This document shows, piece by piece, positions 35,542-47,900 of a stretch of 64,000 bases of DNA. Every line of letters starts with the position of its first letter. The stretch's first letter is position 1. This stretch comes from Chenopodium formosanum. Taxonomy: Eukaryota; Streptophyta; Magnoliopsida; Caryophyllales; Amaranthaceae. Below the pieces are notes generated by a model, which was not told the origin of the DNA, ran no database searches, and worked only from the letters and a program-made list of their open reading frames with translations. The stretch covers positions 47,600,003 to 47,664,002 of the forward strand of contig CM044859.1 of the NCBI GenBank assembly GCA_024500155.1, read 5' to 3'. A program made the position numbers and the translations under genes.

Positions 35542-38500
35542 GCATTTTAATCAAACTTATTTAAAACGTCTTATTCACACATTAAAGATTGTCCCCATTT
35601 TAGGTGAGAATAAGTCGATTCCAAGATCCAAAAAAACAAAGAGTGGTTAAGCATGCTTTGACTTGTCTTAACACTCAATCTCCTAAGGTGAGCAACGCTT
35701 TTCTAATGGCTCCAAGCCACTCTTGGTTGAATAAATCGTCGCATCCAATGCTCTCTAAACAATTTATTCACTTTGCCACGACATGTTAGGACTCAATCAC
35801 TCATATCGTTGAGTATAACCAAAACCACCTTGCATACCCGGTATGCCTTACGTTCCTTGGAGAAGTAGTGATGCCTCGCTTTGGCGTAGCCCACCACTAC
35901 CCTCGTTCGGTTGGTAAGTGTGTTTTGGAATGGCAAGTTTTACTTAATATTTTAGGGACCTAGGGTTTCTATGTTGGTTGATTTAAGTGAACTTAATTAA
36001 TCATCTCAACATTCGAAATCCTAAACATGCATCTAACATATAATTCATATATATATAAACATAAATATATATCGAAAACATAAATAGAGATGCATTTGGC
36101 AATTAGCATGACCCCTTGAGATCTTCAAGTCTTCAAAAGGTCTTCATTTGCATCTTCATGGCTTTGTCTTCTAAGAACCCCGTCTTCAAGACTTGACCAA
36201 AATATTACAATTGCTAGTATCTACGATTAGGACTAATCTAAATATTAAGGTACAAAAATACTCAACGGTTCGCAGACCGTATTTAGATTTACAAAAATAC
36301 ATCACGGATCACAGTCCGTATTTTCTATCCTAATCGGGCCCCACTAGTTGCCATTTCATAAAACCTGTGAGAGAATTTACATTCCATTCATCTATTCACT
36401 ATCTGTGAATGGCCCATGCATTTTACAACGATAAACAAGTAACAATGCATAAAACGCGCGAGAACTAGTAACTAATCTAGGTGGTTAATCCAATTAACAC
36501 GCCTAATTAAACTAGTCAAAGTTGTTTTAACCGGTTATGGAAATAACTAAGAGACACTCCCACTAAATTCCGCATCCAACTTAACTAATCCAATTAATTA
36601 AGTCGGTGAACCCAAATATTTGCCAAAATTAATTTTTGCAAATGTCGCTAAAAAACCGAGGCCTAGCCTCCAAAAATTTTAATTAAATAAACAAAATAAT
36701 TAAAATAATTAAAACGACAATTTAAGAAAAATTACGAATTCCAAAATGTCTAAGTGCCTAGCACCAAGACTTGGAGTCCAAAAAAAAAATACCCTTATTT
36801 ACATATTAAGCAACGCTAAAATTAACTTTAAAATAGCATCGCCTTAATAACCCGGGGTTATTGTGCCAATTATGGGATTGTACGTACCGTACAACAAGCA
36901 CGTAGTTTGCCCATGCACACCCCCGCAACACCAAGCATGCATGTGGGCTGCTTGTGCTCGTATGCGCTACGCCCAGCCCAGCCAAGCGTAGCAGCACGCA
37001 CAGCGCGCACATCCTTATGCTGCTACTGCGCCATGCTGCTGCTTGCTGCTGGCTGGCGCGCTATGCTGCTGGCAGCGAGCAGCAGCCCACGCCCTTCCTC
37101 GCACACACACACACGCACAACACCAAGCACTTAAGAACGAAGTGCCCAACAGCCTCAGCAGCCACATATGGGTTGCGTGAGCAGCCCAGCTGGCCGAGAG
37201 CTAGCTCGGGGCTCTTAGGCCTCGTGTTGCGTGCTAATGCTTCGGAAATTATCGAGTTTTGTGTGTGACATTATAAATCAATTCTAAATTAATTTTAGAA
37301 TCAATTTTGAGGAAAAATGAAAAATAACAAGTCCAACTTAAATAATTCATCCAAATGCAATTAACCAAATTTATTTCCAAGAACCATTCTTTAATAAAAT
37401 TGGTTTAACTTGGTGTAATAAAATAAATTAGGGCAATTCTCACTATTAATTTAATCACTTTAAATTAATCTTGAGATTTTGACAAAATAAAAGGGAGTTG
37501 GAAAAATGAACATAAGTTCAATAAAGACTCCAACTTTAATACTTGTGACTCCATGAAAAATTATATCTTCCAATATGAAGATAAACCAATTTCAATCACA
37601 AGTTTTAAACTTTATGATTCCAATCAACTAAAAAATAATTAAATCAACAAAGTTTAACCAAAATTCATGGAATCTAGTAACTCAAAGTTTCAATCACTTA
37701 TCATAAATAAAGATTGAATCTTTAGTACTTGGAAGCAACAAAGAACAACAATTTCACACTTAATGCAATTAATTTGCAATTATGTGAAAAAATAAAACCA
37801 AACTTTCAAGCACCAATTACTACAAATTCTTAAATGGACCTGGTTCACACTAATTTATTGTGGACCACGAACATTAGAGAAAGTATGGTTGTTTTATTAA
37901 TAAAAAAAAAGGGTCACTATAATTAAAAAAAAGGTCACTATATTGAAATAAAAATCATTTTGGTAATATATAGGCCTAAAGGGTTATTTTTGTAATGAAA
38001 TATTTTATATACTGATCAATATGAATAATAAAGGCTACTATATTAAAATTAGGGTAATAGCGTCGTATTTCAAGTTCACAATATTATTAAACGTTGTAGT
38101 AGTTTTAATAAAGGTTACTAGGTTAAAAATAAGGTTACTATGTTAAAAATAATGGTCAATATGTTCAATATAAAGTCAGTTGCGTGTGTATAGACATCGG
38201 GTCCACAATAATATTATTGTGGACCAGGTCCACGCAAGTCTTTTTGCCAATTACTACCAAGTAATCATGCTTAAAGTGGTCTAAAATTGCATATAAATAA
38301 AGGAAAGAACCAAATACATAACCACCATAAATATGCAATCAATTTTCAAGGTTAGAAAGACTTAAAATTTTTCGTCAAAATGAAAAATCCCTCGAAAAAT
38401 GCATTTCTGGTCATTTTTTGGCTAAAAACCGAGTCCTAAAAGGGTAAAACCATTTCCAGAACGCCTTTTCCACCCAAAATTCACTATTTTTGGGTCGAAA

Positions 38501-38643
38501 TCTGGGTTCGGGAGCTGAAGACAGCTCTAATACGAGGTAAAATTGGAAAAACGAGTTACTAATCTAATTAGCAACTTAAAACCAGAAAAATTAAGCCATA
38601 AAAACACCTTGAAAATATTATGATTTTAAAAATAAACGAGCGA
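35542..38643 (-). other. Copia long leader between PBS and gag
   Basis: 3.1 kb of non-coding leader, long for Copia. It contains a second GC-rich word array (36895-37215: CAGCCC, GCATGC and GCGCAC words) and a MITE candidate at 37835-38232. The small open frames in the GC-rich part are artefacts. Confidence 0.6.
37835..38232. mobile_element. MITE candidate with about 32-bp TIRs in Copia leader
   Basis: Both ends carry TGGACCTGG followed by TTCACA or TCCACA and then an AT-rich word and TTGTGGACC, in inverted orientation. The interior is AT-rich with repeated AAGGTTACTA / GGTCACTAT words. The 398-bp length fits a MITE. The flanks AAATTCTT and AAGTCTTT may be a decayed 8-bp duplication (hAT-like); this is uncertain. 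Confidence 0.55.
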
Positions 38644-38656
38644 GGCTCTGATACCA
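38644..38656 (-). promoter_or_regulatory. Copia primer-binding site, initiator tRNA-Met type
   Basis: Minus-strand TGGTATCAGAGCC one base after the 5' LTR terminus (CCCCAACA). This is the standard plant Copia PBS. Confidence 0.9.
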
Positions 38657-38657
38657 G

Positions 38658-40097
38658 TGTTGGGGTTTGGTGAGTCCGACTCACCGCGGAAACAAACCCA
38701 AAAACAAGACCGCACTCGCAATAAATAAAACAATAAACATAATTAAATTAATCACAAGATTAAGATAAGCTAATTACCTTTGACGCGTGCTTCGCTCCAA
38801 AATGAGCTCTTACTTGAAAGCTTCAAGTCCCGCTCACACGGAGACCTCCAACGAAGTCCACCCGCACCAACAAAACCGACTAGGTCCAATGTCTTGGGGT
38901 TAGCAAGACCCGACCAATAAAACCCGAATAATTATATTGAGTTCAAAGGTTTTCACTAATTGTGATGCCTTTTCCAACTCTTACTCAAGCATCATTCCCA
39001 ATGCCCATACTTGGGTATTTATATGAAATGATGGGAGTATCATTTACTCTCCCATCAATGTGGGATAGTATGATTTTTCCATTTTATTTTAAAGCTAAAA
39101 TAAAATTAATAATCAAGCTATTAATAAATCAACAAGTGGCAAGCTCATGTGAATGGTTAGGTGAGGACCACTTGGAGAAGGGGGGGGGGGACCAAACTTG
39201 CTCCCCACTCCCTCTCCTATAACCGGCCACCTCACTCCACACACACTCAAGGACCACAAGCCACATGGCACCCACCCTTGGGCACCAAGGCAGCCAAGGT
39301 GGGCTGCCATGTGCTGCTGTCCGTGGCAGCCACGCCCAGCAAGCCCAGCAGGCCCAGCACTCGCATGCGGGCTGCCAGGCGCTGCTTGCCAGCAAGCCCA
39401 GCATGCTTGTGCGGGCTGCTGCTGGCCTTGGCCAGCGCTGCTAGGCAGCAAGCAATGGCCTAGCCATGCTGCTGCTAGCTGTGGCGAGCTGGCGCGCCTA
39501 GTGTGCTAGCTGCTGCAGCTTGTTGCGGCATGGCTTGCTAGCCATTGCGCGCACAAGGCTGCGCCTAGCATGCTAGCACGCACTAGGCAGCGCCTAGCCT
39601 TGCGATGCTAGCATGGGTGCGCTAGCACGCACCAGCCAGCCTAGGCTCGGCTTGGTGCGCATGCTAGCCACCATGCTAGGCCATTCGCCCTTAGCACTCG
39701 GTTTGCTTGGGCATTCCGATGCTAGGGGTATTTTGGTCTTTTGTTGATTTATTACTATTTCTCGTCTCGTCTTTCACTATTTTTCGACTCGACTTCCGAC
39801 GCTCGGTTTCGACGCTCTAATCTCGAATTTCCGACGTCTAAATAAATATTACTCGGTCGACTCATTAATTCCTTCCGAATTAATTCGTCGGTTCGGTTTG
39901 TTGAATGCTTGGGTGTGACCCGAAGGGTTCAGTTAAGATCAAGCTGTAATATTAATTATTTATTAATATTACTGATCGGAAGCGGGCCTCCACCCAGGCA
40001 TTCCGATCACTTGACCTCACTGAATATATTAGCTTTCTAATAATTCTAAACCCACTAACGGAATAGTACACTTGTTCGAAGGACACCATTCTTTTCA
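38658..40097 (-). repeat. Copia 5' LTR
   Basis: 1,440 bp. In sense direction it runs from 40097 (TGAAAAG) to 38658 (CCAACA). The TATA-like box (CATATAAATACCC, minus) lies at 39014-39024, and the GC-rich GCTAGC-type array upstream at 39283-39690. It differs from the 3' LTR by scattered substitutions and small indels, including a G-run of 7 versus 10. Confidence 0.9.
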
Positions 40098-40626
40098 GCT
40101 TGATATTATTTTTATTGTTATTGCTTGATCATGCCTTTTATGCATGTTTAAAGGGAATTGGTACTTGTAATCACGCTTATAAGATAATTAATAATCTTGT
40201 TTGGGTTAATATGATTATAATTCAAGTGATCGCCAATAATTGTTTTGTTTGTGCATTATTATTCAACCAACATAGATTAAACAGGTTTAGGGCTAATCCT
40301 ATTGATTGTATGTTAGTCTGAAAGCGCACATGAACTCGAGAAGAATAAAGTAGAGCCTATTATTAGGGTAGGTTCAATCTCTTTTAGGTTGGATTTGTAC
40401 CTTCATCCCCAAACTTGCAATCTTGGTTCCATACCTATTGGAGTTAACGATCTCCTGGATCGTTAAGGGGTGTAACCTTCACCCTATGAACGGTTTACAA
40501 GTTCCTAAAACTTGTTGGCGACTCTTTTGCTCTATCTTCCTTCCCTTTGGATGCCACCATGCTTTAGTGTATGATCACAATGGGGTTCAAGTTTGGGGTA
40601 ATGCGTGAAATATTCCCTACAATTTT

Positions 40627-40643
40627 TGGCGACTCCACTGGGG
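40627..40643 (+). promoter_or_regulatory. Primer-binding site of Tat-like element I
   Basis: TGGCGACTCCACTGGGG begins five bases after LTR A ends (CCCTACA). The TGGCGACTCC core recurs in Tat/Ogre-type elements and is probably complementary to a tRNA-Arg 3' end; the tRNA assignment is from memory. Confidence 0.65.
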
Positions 40644-41035
40644 AGGATTTCTATTTTAATTCCTGAAATTTATTTCGACAATGATTTAGAATGTGTGGAT
40701 GAGACTCGAAAAGTTCTAAGTATTTCATGTGCATAATTTTGATTAACATAATTGTCATATGCATAAAAAAGATCTCATTGGAAAGATCATCCGTAATTAA
40801 ATAAAAACATAGGATTTTTACACGTAGGAAATTTGAGGAATATCTTTCACAACTAGGATCGAAATAATGCTGCGCAAAACTGGAAAATTTTATCGAGCAC
40901 AGAAAGTTGCTGAGGCATGTAGGAACTGGCGTCTAGAAAACAGAGTCTGTCGCCGATAATATGACTCTGTCGCCAGGCGATAGAGCCATATTGCGGCGAC
41001 GGCCTCTGTTCGCTGGCGCCAAGTTCTTCCACTAC

Positions 41036-42711
41036 TGTAGGCGTCGCTCGAAGTGCGCCTACATTAAAAAGCATGTTGTGAATATGCTTGGCACTCATAG
41101 GAAGTGGGAATTGACATTACGATTAGGGACAAATAAAGTAGGGAGCCGCCAACAAGTTTTTTTAGGAACTTGTAAACCGTTCACGGATCATAAAAAGGCA
41201 ACCACGATAAAGGGACAACGAAGGCAACGATTGACCCGTGAAGGTTACACCCCATTCATAATCCATGAGATTATTAACTCCATATGGTTCGGAACCACGA
41301 AAGGAGGATCGGGGATGATGGTACGAAGTGAGTCATGGAGTCACATTCGCCCGTATTGGCTTCTACTCGATTCTTATATTAAAAAGCATTCCTGTGATCT
41401 CAAAGGCATACAAACAATAATTCAATTCGCTCCAAACTATTATTTAACTAAATTGGTTCAAAATTAATGCACACATAATTCTAAATATTTGGTGATCACT
41501 TGATTAAACAACAACATTAAAAAGGGAATCTAAACCGGTTGTCCAAATTATCTTATTAGTCGTGATTTTCAATTATATATTCCCATTAACATGCAATATT
41601 GTGATCAATAAATATAATAAAATCAATATAAACATAAAAAGAACCAATTTAATCATAATTTTAACAACAGAAAAATCGTTAGAAAAATAATAATAAAAAG
41701 AGCATAACTCTTACTTTGAATCTGTTTGCTTGCAACTACCAAATAACAAACGAGTTAGTAACTTCAAGGAAATAATAAAACAACAATTAAATTAAATTAA
41801 ATAAAAACAAGATTAATTTTGGGGCCAAACCCTCAAACGATTCTACCTTTCACGCCTTGGTTTAAGGACAGAACCTCGAGTAAAATATGGACTCCTTTGA
41901 GCGCTTGAAGAAGGAATTTTGAAGTGAAAAGGGTAGGCTAGTGTTTAGGTTAAGAGCATAGATGAGAGAAAATAAGAATAATAGAATTCTGGTTGCCCCG
42001 TTCATCAGAAATGAGGGGGTATTTATAGGGAAATGTGCTGAGGGAGCACACAGAACCCTAAAATGATAAAAACCCTAAAAAACTATCCCGTGACACGGTC
42101 AGACCCTACCGTGACACGGTTAGATTGTACCGTCAGACGGTACAAGTTCCCGTGACACGGTCAGTTTTTGGAGTGTCGCGGGAAATTTTCAGAAAACGGA
42201 ACGGAAAACGCGTTAAGGGTTTACGCGGAAAGGACACGGAACTCCCCGTGTCACGGCAGACCTCCCGTGTCACGGGAAGTCCCACCGTCAGACGGGAAGA
42301 GTTCCCGTGACACGGTCAAGCTTGACCGTGACACGGTCAATTCCAGTCCACTTTTCCGTCTAAATTCATTTTTAACCCTAATTTCTTTCGGCTTTCTGAG
42401 TGCCGATTGATAATTACGGGCTTTTTTCTGACTTTTATTATTCGGGCTAAAATAAGAAAATAATAAATAAATAAAATATTTGGGCCAAAAATAATAAAAT
42501 AAAAAGTTTGGGCTTAAAATTAATTAACAAATTAAAACTATACTTTTACCAAACACCAAGACTGATCCATGGACCTTTCAAAAATATGAATTTAATAAAA
42601 TACGATTTTTTAAGCACTCTCGGGATTAAATACTAAACCCGACCAATAGCGGCGGTGAAAGGTTATTTATCATCGGGCTTGATTTTGGGGAGACATTTTT
42701 AGGTGTCTACA
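41036..42711 (-). mobile_element. LTR D: solo LTR of a second, related family
   Basis: TGTAGACACC at 42711 (minus) to CGCCTACA at 41036, flanked by ACTAC at 41031-41035 and 42712-42716. Comparison with the leader at 54690 gives the empty site exactly. It shares with LTRs A-C the block around AACAAGTTTTTTTAGGAACTTG and the TGTAGACACC end, but is otherwise distinct, so it is a sister family. The TATA box (minus CTATAAATACC) is at 42019-42028, with a CCGTGACACGG-type array upstream in sense (42087-42345). Confidence 0.85.
42087..42345 (-). repeat. Palindromic word array CCGTGACACGG / CCGTCAGACGG in LTR D
   Basis: About ten occurrences of the near-palindromes ACCGTGACACGGT and ACCGTCAGACGGT, or their halves, separated by 8-30 bp. 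They lie within 260 bp immediately upstream (sense) of the TATA box. Short hairpins or dyad protein-binding sites are possible. Confidence 0.8.
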
Positions 42712-44667
42712 ACTACCGAGCCAGAAATATCAGTTCTAATTTTGACCAGTTTTAGCACTATTTGCTCGATTCTACTTCCTTATTGAGTTTTTCTCACTTT
42801 TCTGAAACTCATATGTGTTCTACATATGGACATAACCCTGTGGGAATTCATGCTCCATCTACCTGATTGAACGCTCTATGCAACAAAGGGTACATCCGAG
42901 AACGTTGAATTCACCAAACCATGGAAGCGAGTTTTTAACTCGCGGTGTCCCATCCACTCGCGCCAACCCTTCAAAAGGTAAGGCTTCCGCGCGGTGCATC
43001 TGGACAAATGAACATGGACCCTCTTTGACTAACCCATATCCCGAACTTTAGAGAATTAGAGCCATGGTTAGGTTGCAAACTCATTGCATCATATTGTGCC
43101 TACTTGTCTAATTGTGCATTATTTGTTGTGCATACTCTATGTGTTTTTCCTAACCGTTTGTTTTACTTATGTTTAAGTCTTAAATAAACTGATTAATGAC
43201 TAAAAGGACTTTGCCTAATTAATTAATTAATTAATTTGAGTAATTAAAGTCTAATAATTTAATCAAAATTGACTTAGTACGACTTTAGGCATGTCCCGTA
43301 GGGTAAAAATACTGAAAGCAGTCCCTGATTAATGCTCCAGTAATGGCGCCACGATTTGGGCTGCAGCGCCAGACAATGTTGTGCAACGCCAAGTGACATC
43401 CCTGTTGTCTGGCGCTGCAATTCAGAGTGCGACGACAGTCTTGTTGCCTTGGCGACAGTTCAACACTGTACTCGAGTCATCACGATGAGTCTAATTAAAC
43501 AATTTGCAAATCAGTTCAGTTATTTTGTTAATAATAGTACCTTTGTTAAGTCCTTAATCAAGTCTAGTCACATTATCTAGCCACATGGTCATGACACAAG
43601 TCTTAACATGTCACCTACACTTACTAGTCTTAGCACACACTTTGAGTATATGGCACCATGACATGTCTTAGGTTCATGCATGAGTCAGTTTTTTTCCGTC
43701 ATTTGAGTTGGGGGTAAATTCTATTCCTAATTTTTTCATATCTCTCCATCTATATCATCTTTCCATTCTCTACATGCTCTCCCCATATGACAATATTCAT
43801 TCTTCCAACCTCCTCCCATCTATTGCATTATTGAATAGAGTTTGAGTCAAATAATTAGCAGTAAATATCACTAAATTTCCCTTTCCACAGTACTTAATCA
43901 AGAAGAGAAGGGCGATTAATCAAAGACAACACCTTTATTCAAGTATGATGCAAGTCTAAGCATGGAGAACTTCGAAGATTTGCTTATCATGCATCAAGAT
44001 AGCTTGTCCCTAAACATTGATTCAAGCCAAGCATTGCATGGACACTTTCTTGGATATCAAAGCAAAGCCACGGTTTGCTTAGTGGCTTTTCTTGGAGTCT
44101 AGTTCACTTTCTTGAACTTTCTTGAATTTTCTTTACTTAGATTTTGCTTACAAGTTTTTACCTTTCACTTGAAAGGGTTTTTCTTGGTTCAAGCATTAGG
44201 ATCTTTAATCTTTATTTAGTTCTTTAATTTTTATTTATTTATTTAGTTGCTTTAAAAATCAGTTAGTTAGCAAAATAAATCAGTTTGGTGTATGCTTGTG
44301 CGCCAAGGTGCTTGCTCTTCAAGCAAGTTAGAATTCTAGTTTAATTAGGATTGAATTAGGGACTTGTCCTAATCTTCCTAGGTAAACTAAGTCTTATAAA
44401 TAGGGTTGTAAACACATGAATTGATATACACATAGATTAATATTCAGATTATTTCTTAAGTTGCATACTTGAGTTTTGGTTGATTGCGATCAATTGCTGT
44501 TTTGCTTGTTTTAGTTAAAACATTCGTTTGGATTGATTAATTAGGTGGATTCTTAATTGATTAATCTTAGTTTTTGTTTAATTCTTGGTGGATTTCCTGT
44601 ATAGAATTAGACTTAAACATATCCCTTGTGTTTTGTTGATTTTCGGATCAATAATTCACATCATCTT

Positions 44668-44682
44668 TGGTATCAGAGCAGG
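44668..44682 (+). promoter_or_regulatory. Chromovirus primer-binding site, tRNA-iMet type
   Basis: TGGTATCAGAGCAGG four bases after the LTR end (CACATCA). The same PBS follows the middle LTR at 48908-48922. Confidence 0.9.
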
Positions 44683-44955
44683 TTTGCGCAACTTCGGTAA
44701 ATATTAAACTGGGAACAATTGGCTGGGAATTTTTACGTGATTCTTTTTGCATTGAAATTTAAAAACGTCCAGCTACCACCATATAAAATTTCATAATTTT
44801 TAGTTGAGTAACGCGTTCTACACAGCCTCAAACGTTTGGTGTTTGTGCACTGATTTGCGGTTGAGAGTCCGGTTTTTGTGTTGCCTAGTTTTCCTTCAAG
44901 ATTCGATCTTTTAATCAAGATTTTTGCATGAACTGACTTGGTTTGTGTAGGAATC

Positions 44956-47900
44956 ATGAGTGACGAGGAGGTTCCACAGGTTCCAAGGGGATTAACCTTA
45001 GAACAGGCTCAAAATCTTAGAAGAGATAGGCGAATTGACGAGTTGGCAGTAAGGATGGATGAGATATTAAAAAGGCTTGATACTCTTGCTGGAGATTCTT
45101 CAAAGAAAGGGAATTCTAACCCTAATTCTGGTTCAAGTGAGGAAGAACAACCAAGGAGGAACCCAAGGAGGCCACGAAATAATTATTCCTCAAGTGATGA
45201 ATCACCAAGGCCTATGAGAAGAGACCGACCAAAGGAAGATGATAGGAACCTTAGATTAGATCTTCCCGAATTCAATGGGAGTATGAATGAACCTGAAAAA
45301 TACTTTGAGTGGATTAGAAGGGCCGAGACACTCTTTGATTACAAGGAGTATGATGAAAGGAAAAGATGCAAATTGGCTGAATTAAAACTGACCGGTTATG
45401 CTAGTCTTTGGTATGATAATCTAAAGAAGAAAAGGCATAAGGAGGGGCGTGCAAGAATCTCAACTTGGGAACAACTCAAGAGGCACATGAAAAAGAGGTT
45501 CGTACCTAGTGATTATATTCAAGATGTTTATCTTAAGATGCAACTTTTTAAACAAAATTCTATGACTGTTGAGAATTATATTGGTGAATTTGAAAAGTTA
45601 TGCATGCTATGTGGCTTAGAAGAGATTGTTGAGCATAAGATTGCTAGATTTATTTCGGGGTTTAATGATAGTATTGCTGAAAAGGTTGAATTGCAACAAT
45701 ATTGGTCCTTTGAGGATGTTTGCAAGGTAGCTTTGAAAGTTGAAAAACAGATAAAGGGGAAGAAAGGGACGTACACTAAGCCCTTTGTAAAATGTTTCAC
45801 TAAACCTTTTGAGAAGAACAGCTTGGAGAAAAGTGATTCTAGTTCGAACTACAAGGAGACTAAATCAAAGTTTGAAGCTCCTAAAAAGCTTGTTGAAGAT
45901 AGGAAGTGCTTCAAGTGTGGTAGTGTTGGTCACATTGCAACTAATTGTCCATCAAAAAGAGTAATGACTGCTCAAGAGTGGGAACAAGAACAAGCTAAGT
46001 GTGAGCAAGGTAGTGACTATGAAGAAAAGAACGAAGAGGAAAACTTTGAAGAAGAGGAGGGGCATATTGACGAAATTGATCCCGAGACTCATGGTCAAAG
46101 TTTGGTTCTAAGAAGGGCGCTACACTCTAAAACCGTACCTATGGAAAACAATCAAAGGGAGAAAATCTTTCTTACAAGGTGCAAGGTAGAAGATAGGTTG
46201 TGTGATATGATCATAGACACGGGGAGTTGCACTAATGTGGTATCTACTACTTTGGTAGACAAATTGAAGTGCCCAACTACTGAACATCCAAGCCCTTATA
46301 AGCTTCATTGGCTTAATAATTCGAGTGATGTTAAGGTAACTAAACAAGCCTTAATCTCCTTTTCAATTGGTAAATTTCATGATAAAGTTTTGTGTGATGT
46401 TTGTCCTATGGATGCTTGTCATATACTATTAGGCCGTCCTTGGCAATATGATAGATTTGTGAAGTTTGATGGAAGGACTAATGTGTATGTTGTGAGAAAA
46501 GGAGAAAAAGAGAGACCGGTTGCTTTAAAACCTTTGATAAGCAACAAGTCTTCTAATGTTACCTCTAATTCGAAGAGTTCTTATTTGATTAGTGAGAGGG
46601 AATTAGAAAAAGAAATTTGCAGCAACAATGTGGTATATATACTTATTTCTAATGAGATTCGAATTGATCAAGATAAACAAGCAAAGAGGCCGTATGAATT
46701 GGAATCTGTTTTAGAAGAATTCAAGGATGTCTTTCCTAAGGAATTACCTCTGGGACTACCTCCTATTCGTGGGATAGAGCATCAAATTGACTTGATTCCG
46801 GGAGCATCATTACCTAATAAGGCAACCTATAGAAGTAATCCGGAAGAAACAAAGGAGATGCAAAGGCAAATTGAAGAGCTTATGGCTAGAGGATACGTGA
46901 GGGAAAGTATGAGCCCTTGTGCTGTGCCTACTTTACTTGTCCCAAAGAAAGATGGGAGTTGGCGCATGTGTATTGATAGTAGGAGTGTGAATAACATCAC
47001 TATCAAATACCGATTTCCTATTCCAAGATTAGATGATCTACTTGATGAACTACATGGTTCACTGTTGTTTTCTAAGATTGATCTTATTAGTGGTTATCAT
47101 CAAATTCGAATGAGAGAAGGAGATGAGTGGAAAACAACATTCAAGACTAAGTTAGGGTTGTATGAATGGTTGGTGATGCCGTTTGGACTCACTAATGCAC
47201 CTAGCACTTTCATGAGGTTGATGCATGAGGTACTTAAACCTTTCCTTGGCAAGTTTGTTGTTGTTTATTTAGATGATATTCTGATATACTCTAAAAATTT
47301 GCATGATCATCTAAATCATCTAACAAGTGTGTTTGAAGTGTTAAGAGAGAAGAAACTCTATGCTAAGCTTGAAAAATGCTACTTCTTAGTGCCTAGTGTT
47401 ACTTTTCTTGGTTATGTTGTATCAAAAGATGGAGTTTCAGTTGATCATTCGAAAGTAGAGGCTATTAAAACTTGGCTTATTCCTACTAATGTGAGTGATC
47501 GAGATACAAAGTTCATGAGTTTCGTTTGGAAGTCTTTATGGAAGCTTGTGAGAACTAAATTGCTCTTTAGTACATCGTACCATCCACAAACTGATGGACA
47601 AACCGAGGTTACTAATCGTACTCTTGGTGCGCTTTTACGTGGGTTAGTGAGTAAGACACAAAAGGATTGGGACATCAAGTTAGCTCATGCGGAGTTTGCT
47701 TATAATAGATCACCTACATATGCTACCAAACATAGTCCTTTTGAGGTAGTCTATGGAGTCAATCCGAAACTTCCAATTGATCTTGTTCCATTGCCTAAAG
47801 GTGAATTAATTCACAAAGATTCCGAGTCTAAGTTGAAGAGTATGCTGAAATTACATGCTCAAGTTCGAACAAGAATAGAGAAAGTAAATGACATGTACAA

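Larger units (their letters stand above)
30376..40097 (-). mobile_element. Ty1/Copia retrotransposon, 9.7 kb
   Basis: A minus-strand element inside LTR A, flanked by GCTTG at 30371-30375 and 40098-40102. The 5' LTR (in sense) is 38658-40097 and the 3' LTR is 30376-31809. Both start TGAAAAG or TGAAAGG and end CCCCAACA. The PBS TGGTATCAGAGCC (initiator tRNA-Met type) is at 38644-38656 and a polypurine tract AAGTGGGAGA precedes the 3' LTR. Order: a 3-kb leader, gag, missing protease, integrase, reverse transcriptase, missing RNase H. The pol order INT-RT is diagnostic for Copia. Confidence 0.9.
13547..40621 (+). mobile_element. LTR A: Tat/Ogre-like 5' LTR split by a LINE and a Copia element
   Basis: Pieces at 13547-14611, 30170-30375 and 40103-40621 join to about 1.8 kb that is collinear with LTR B (52392-54262). 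The first about 130 bp are missing, cut off at the (TA)n run. The LTR ends CCCTACA at 40621 and is followed by a primer-binding site. The two gaps are a LINE (TSD TTATTATGATT) and a Copia element (TSD GCTTG). A TATA box (CTATAAATAG) is at about 14104-14112, with a GC-rich word array immediately upstream (13989-14048). The LTR shares its internal leader and gag type with the element after LTR B, so it was the 5' LTR of Tat-like element I. Confidence 0.8.
40622..43940 (+). other. Leader of Tat-like element I (interrupted by solo LTR D)
   Basis: Pieces 40622-41035 and 42717-43940 are collinear with 54263-55985 of element II. Both carry two GC-rich islands (40926-41027 and 43343-43462 here) made of GGCGCCA / GGCGACA words that differ from those of element II while the flanks align. 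No coding frame is visible. Confidence 0.65.

Noticed and set aside
42087..42345. CRISPR-like spaced repeats CCGTGACACGG
   Set aside because: Plant LTR context, repeats only about 11-13 bp, variable unit type and spacing, no cas genes.
44668..44682. tRNA-Met gene
   Set aside because: Only the primer-binding complement TGGTATCAGAGC is present at an LTR border; no tRNA body.
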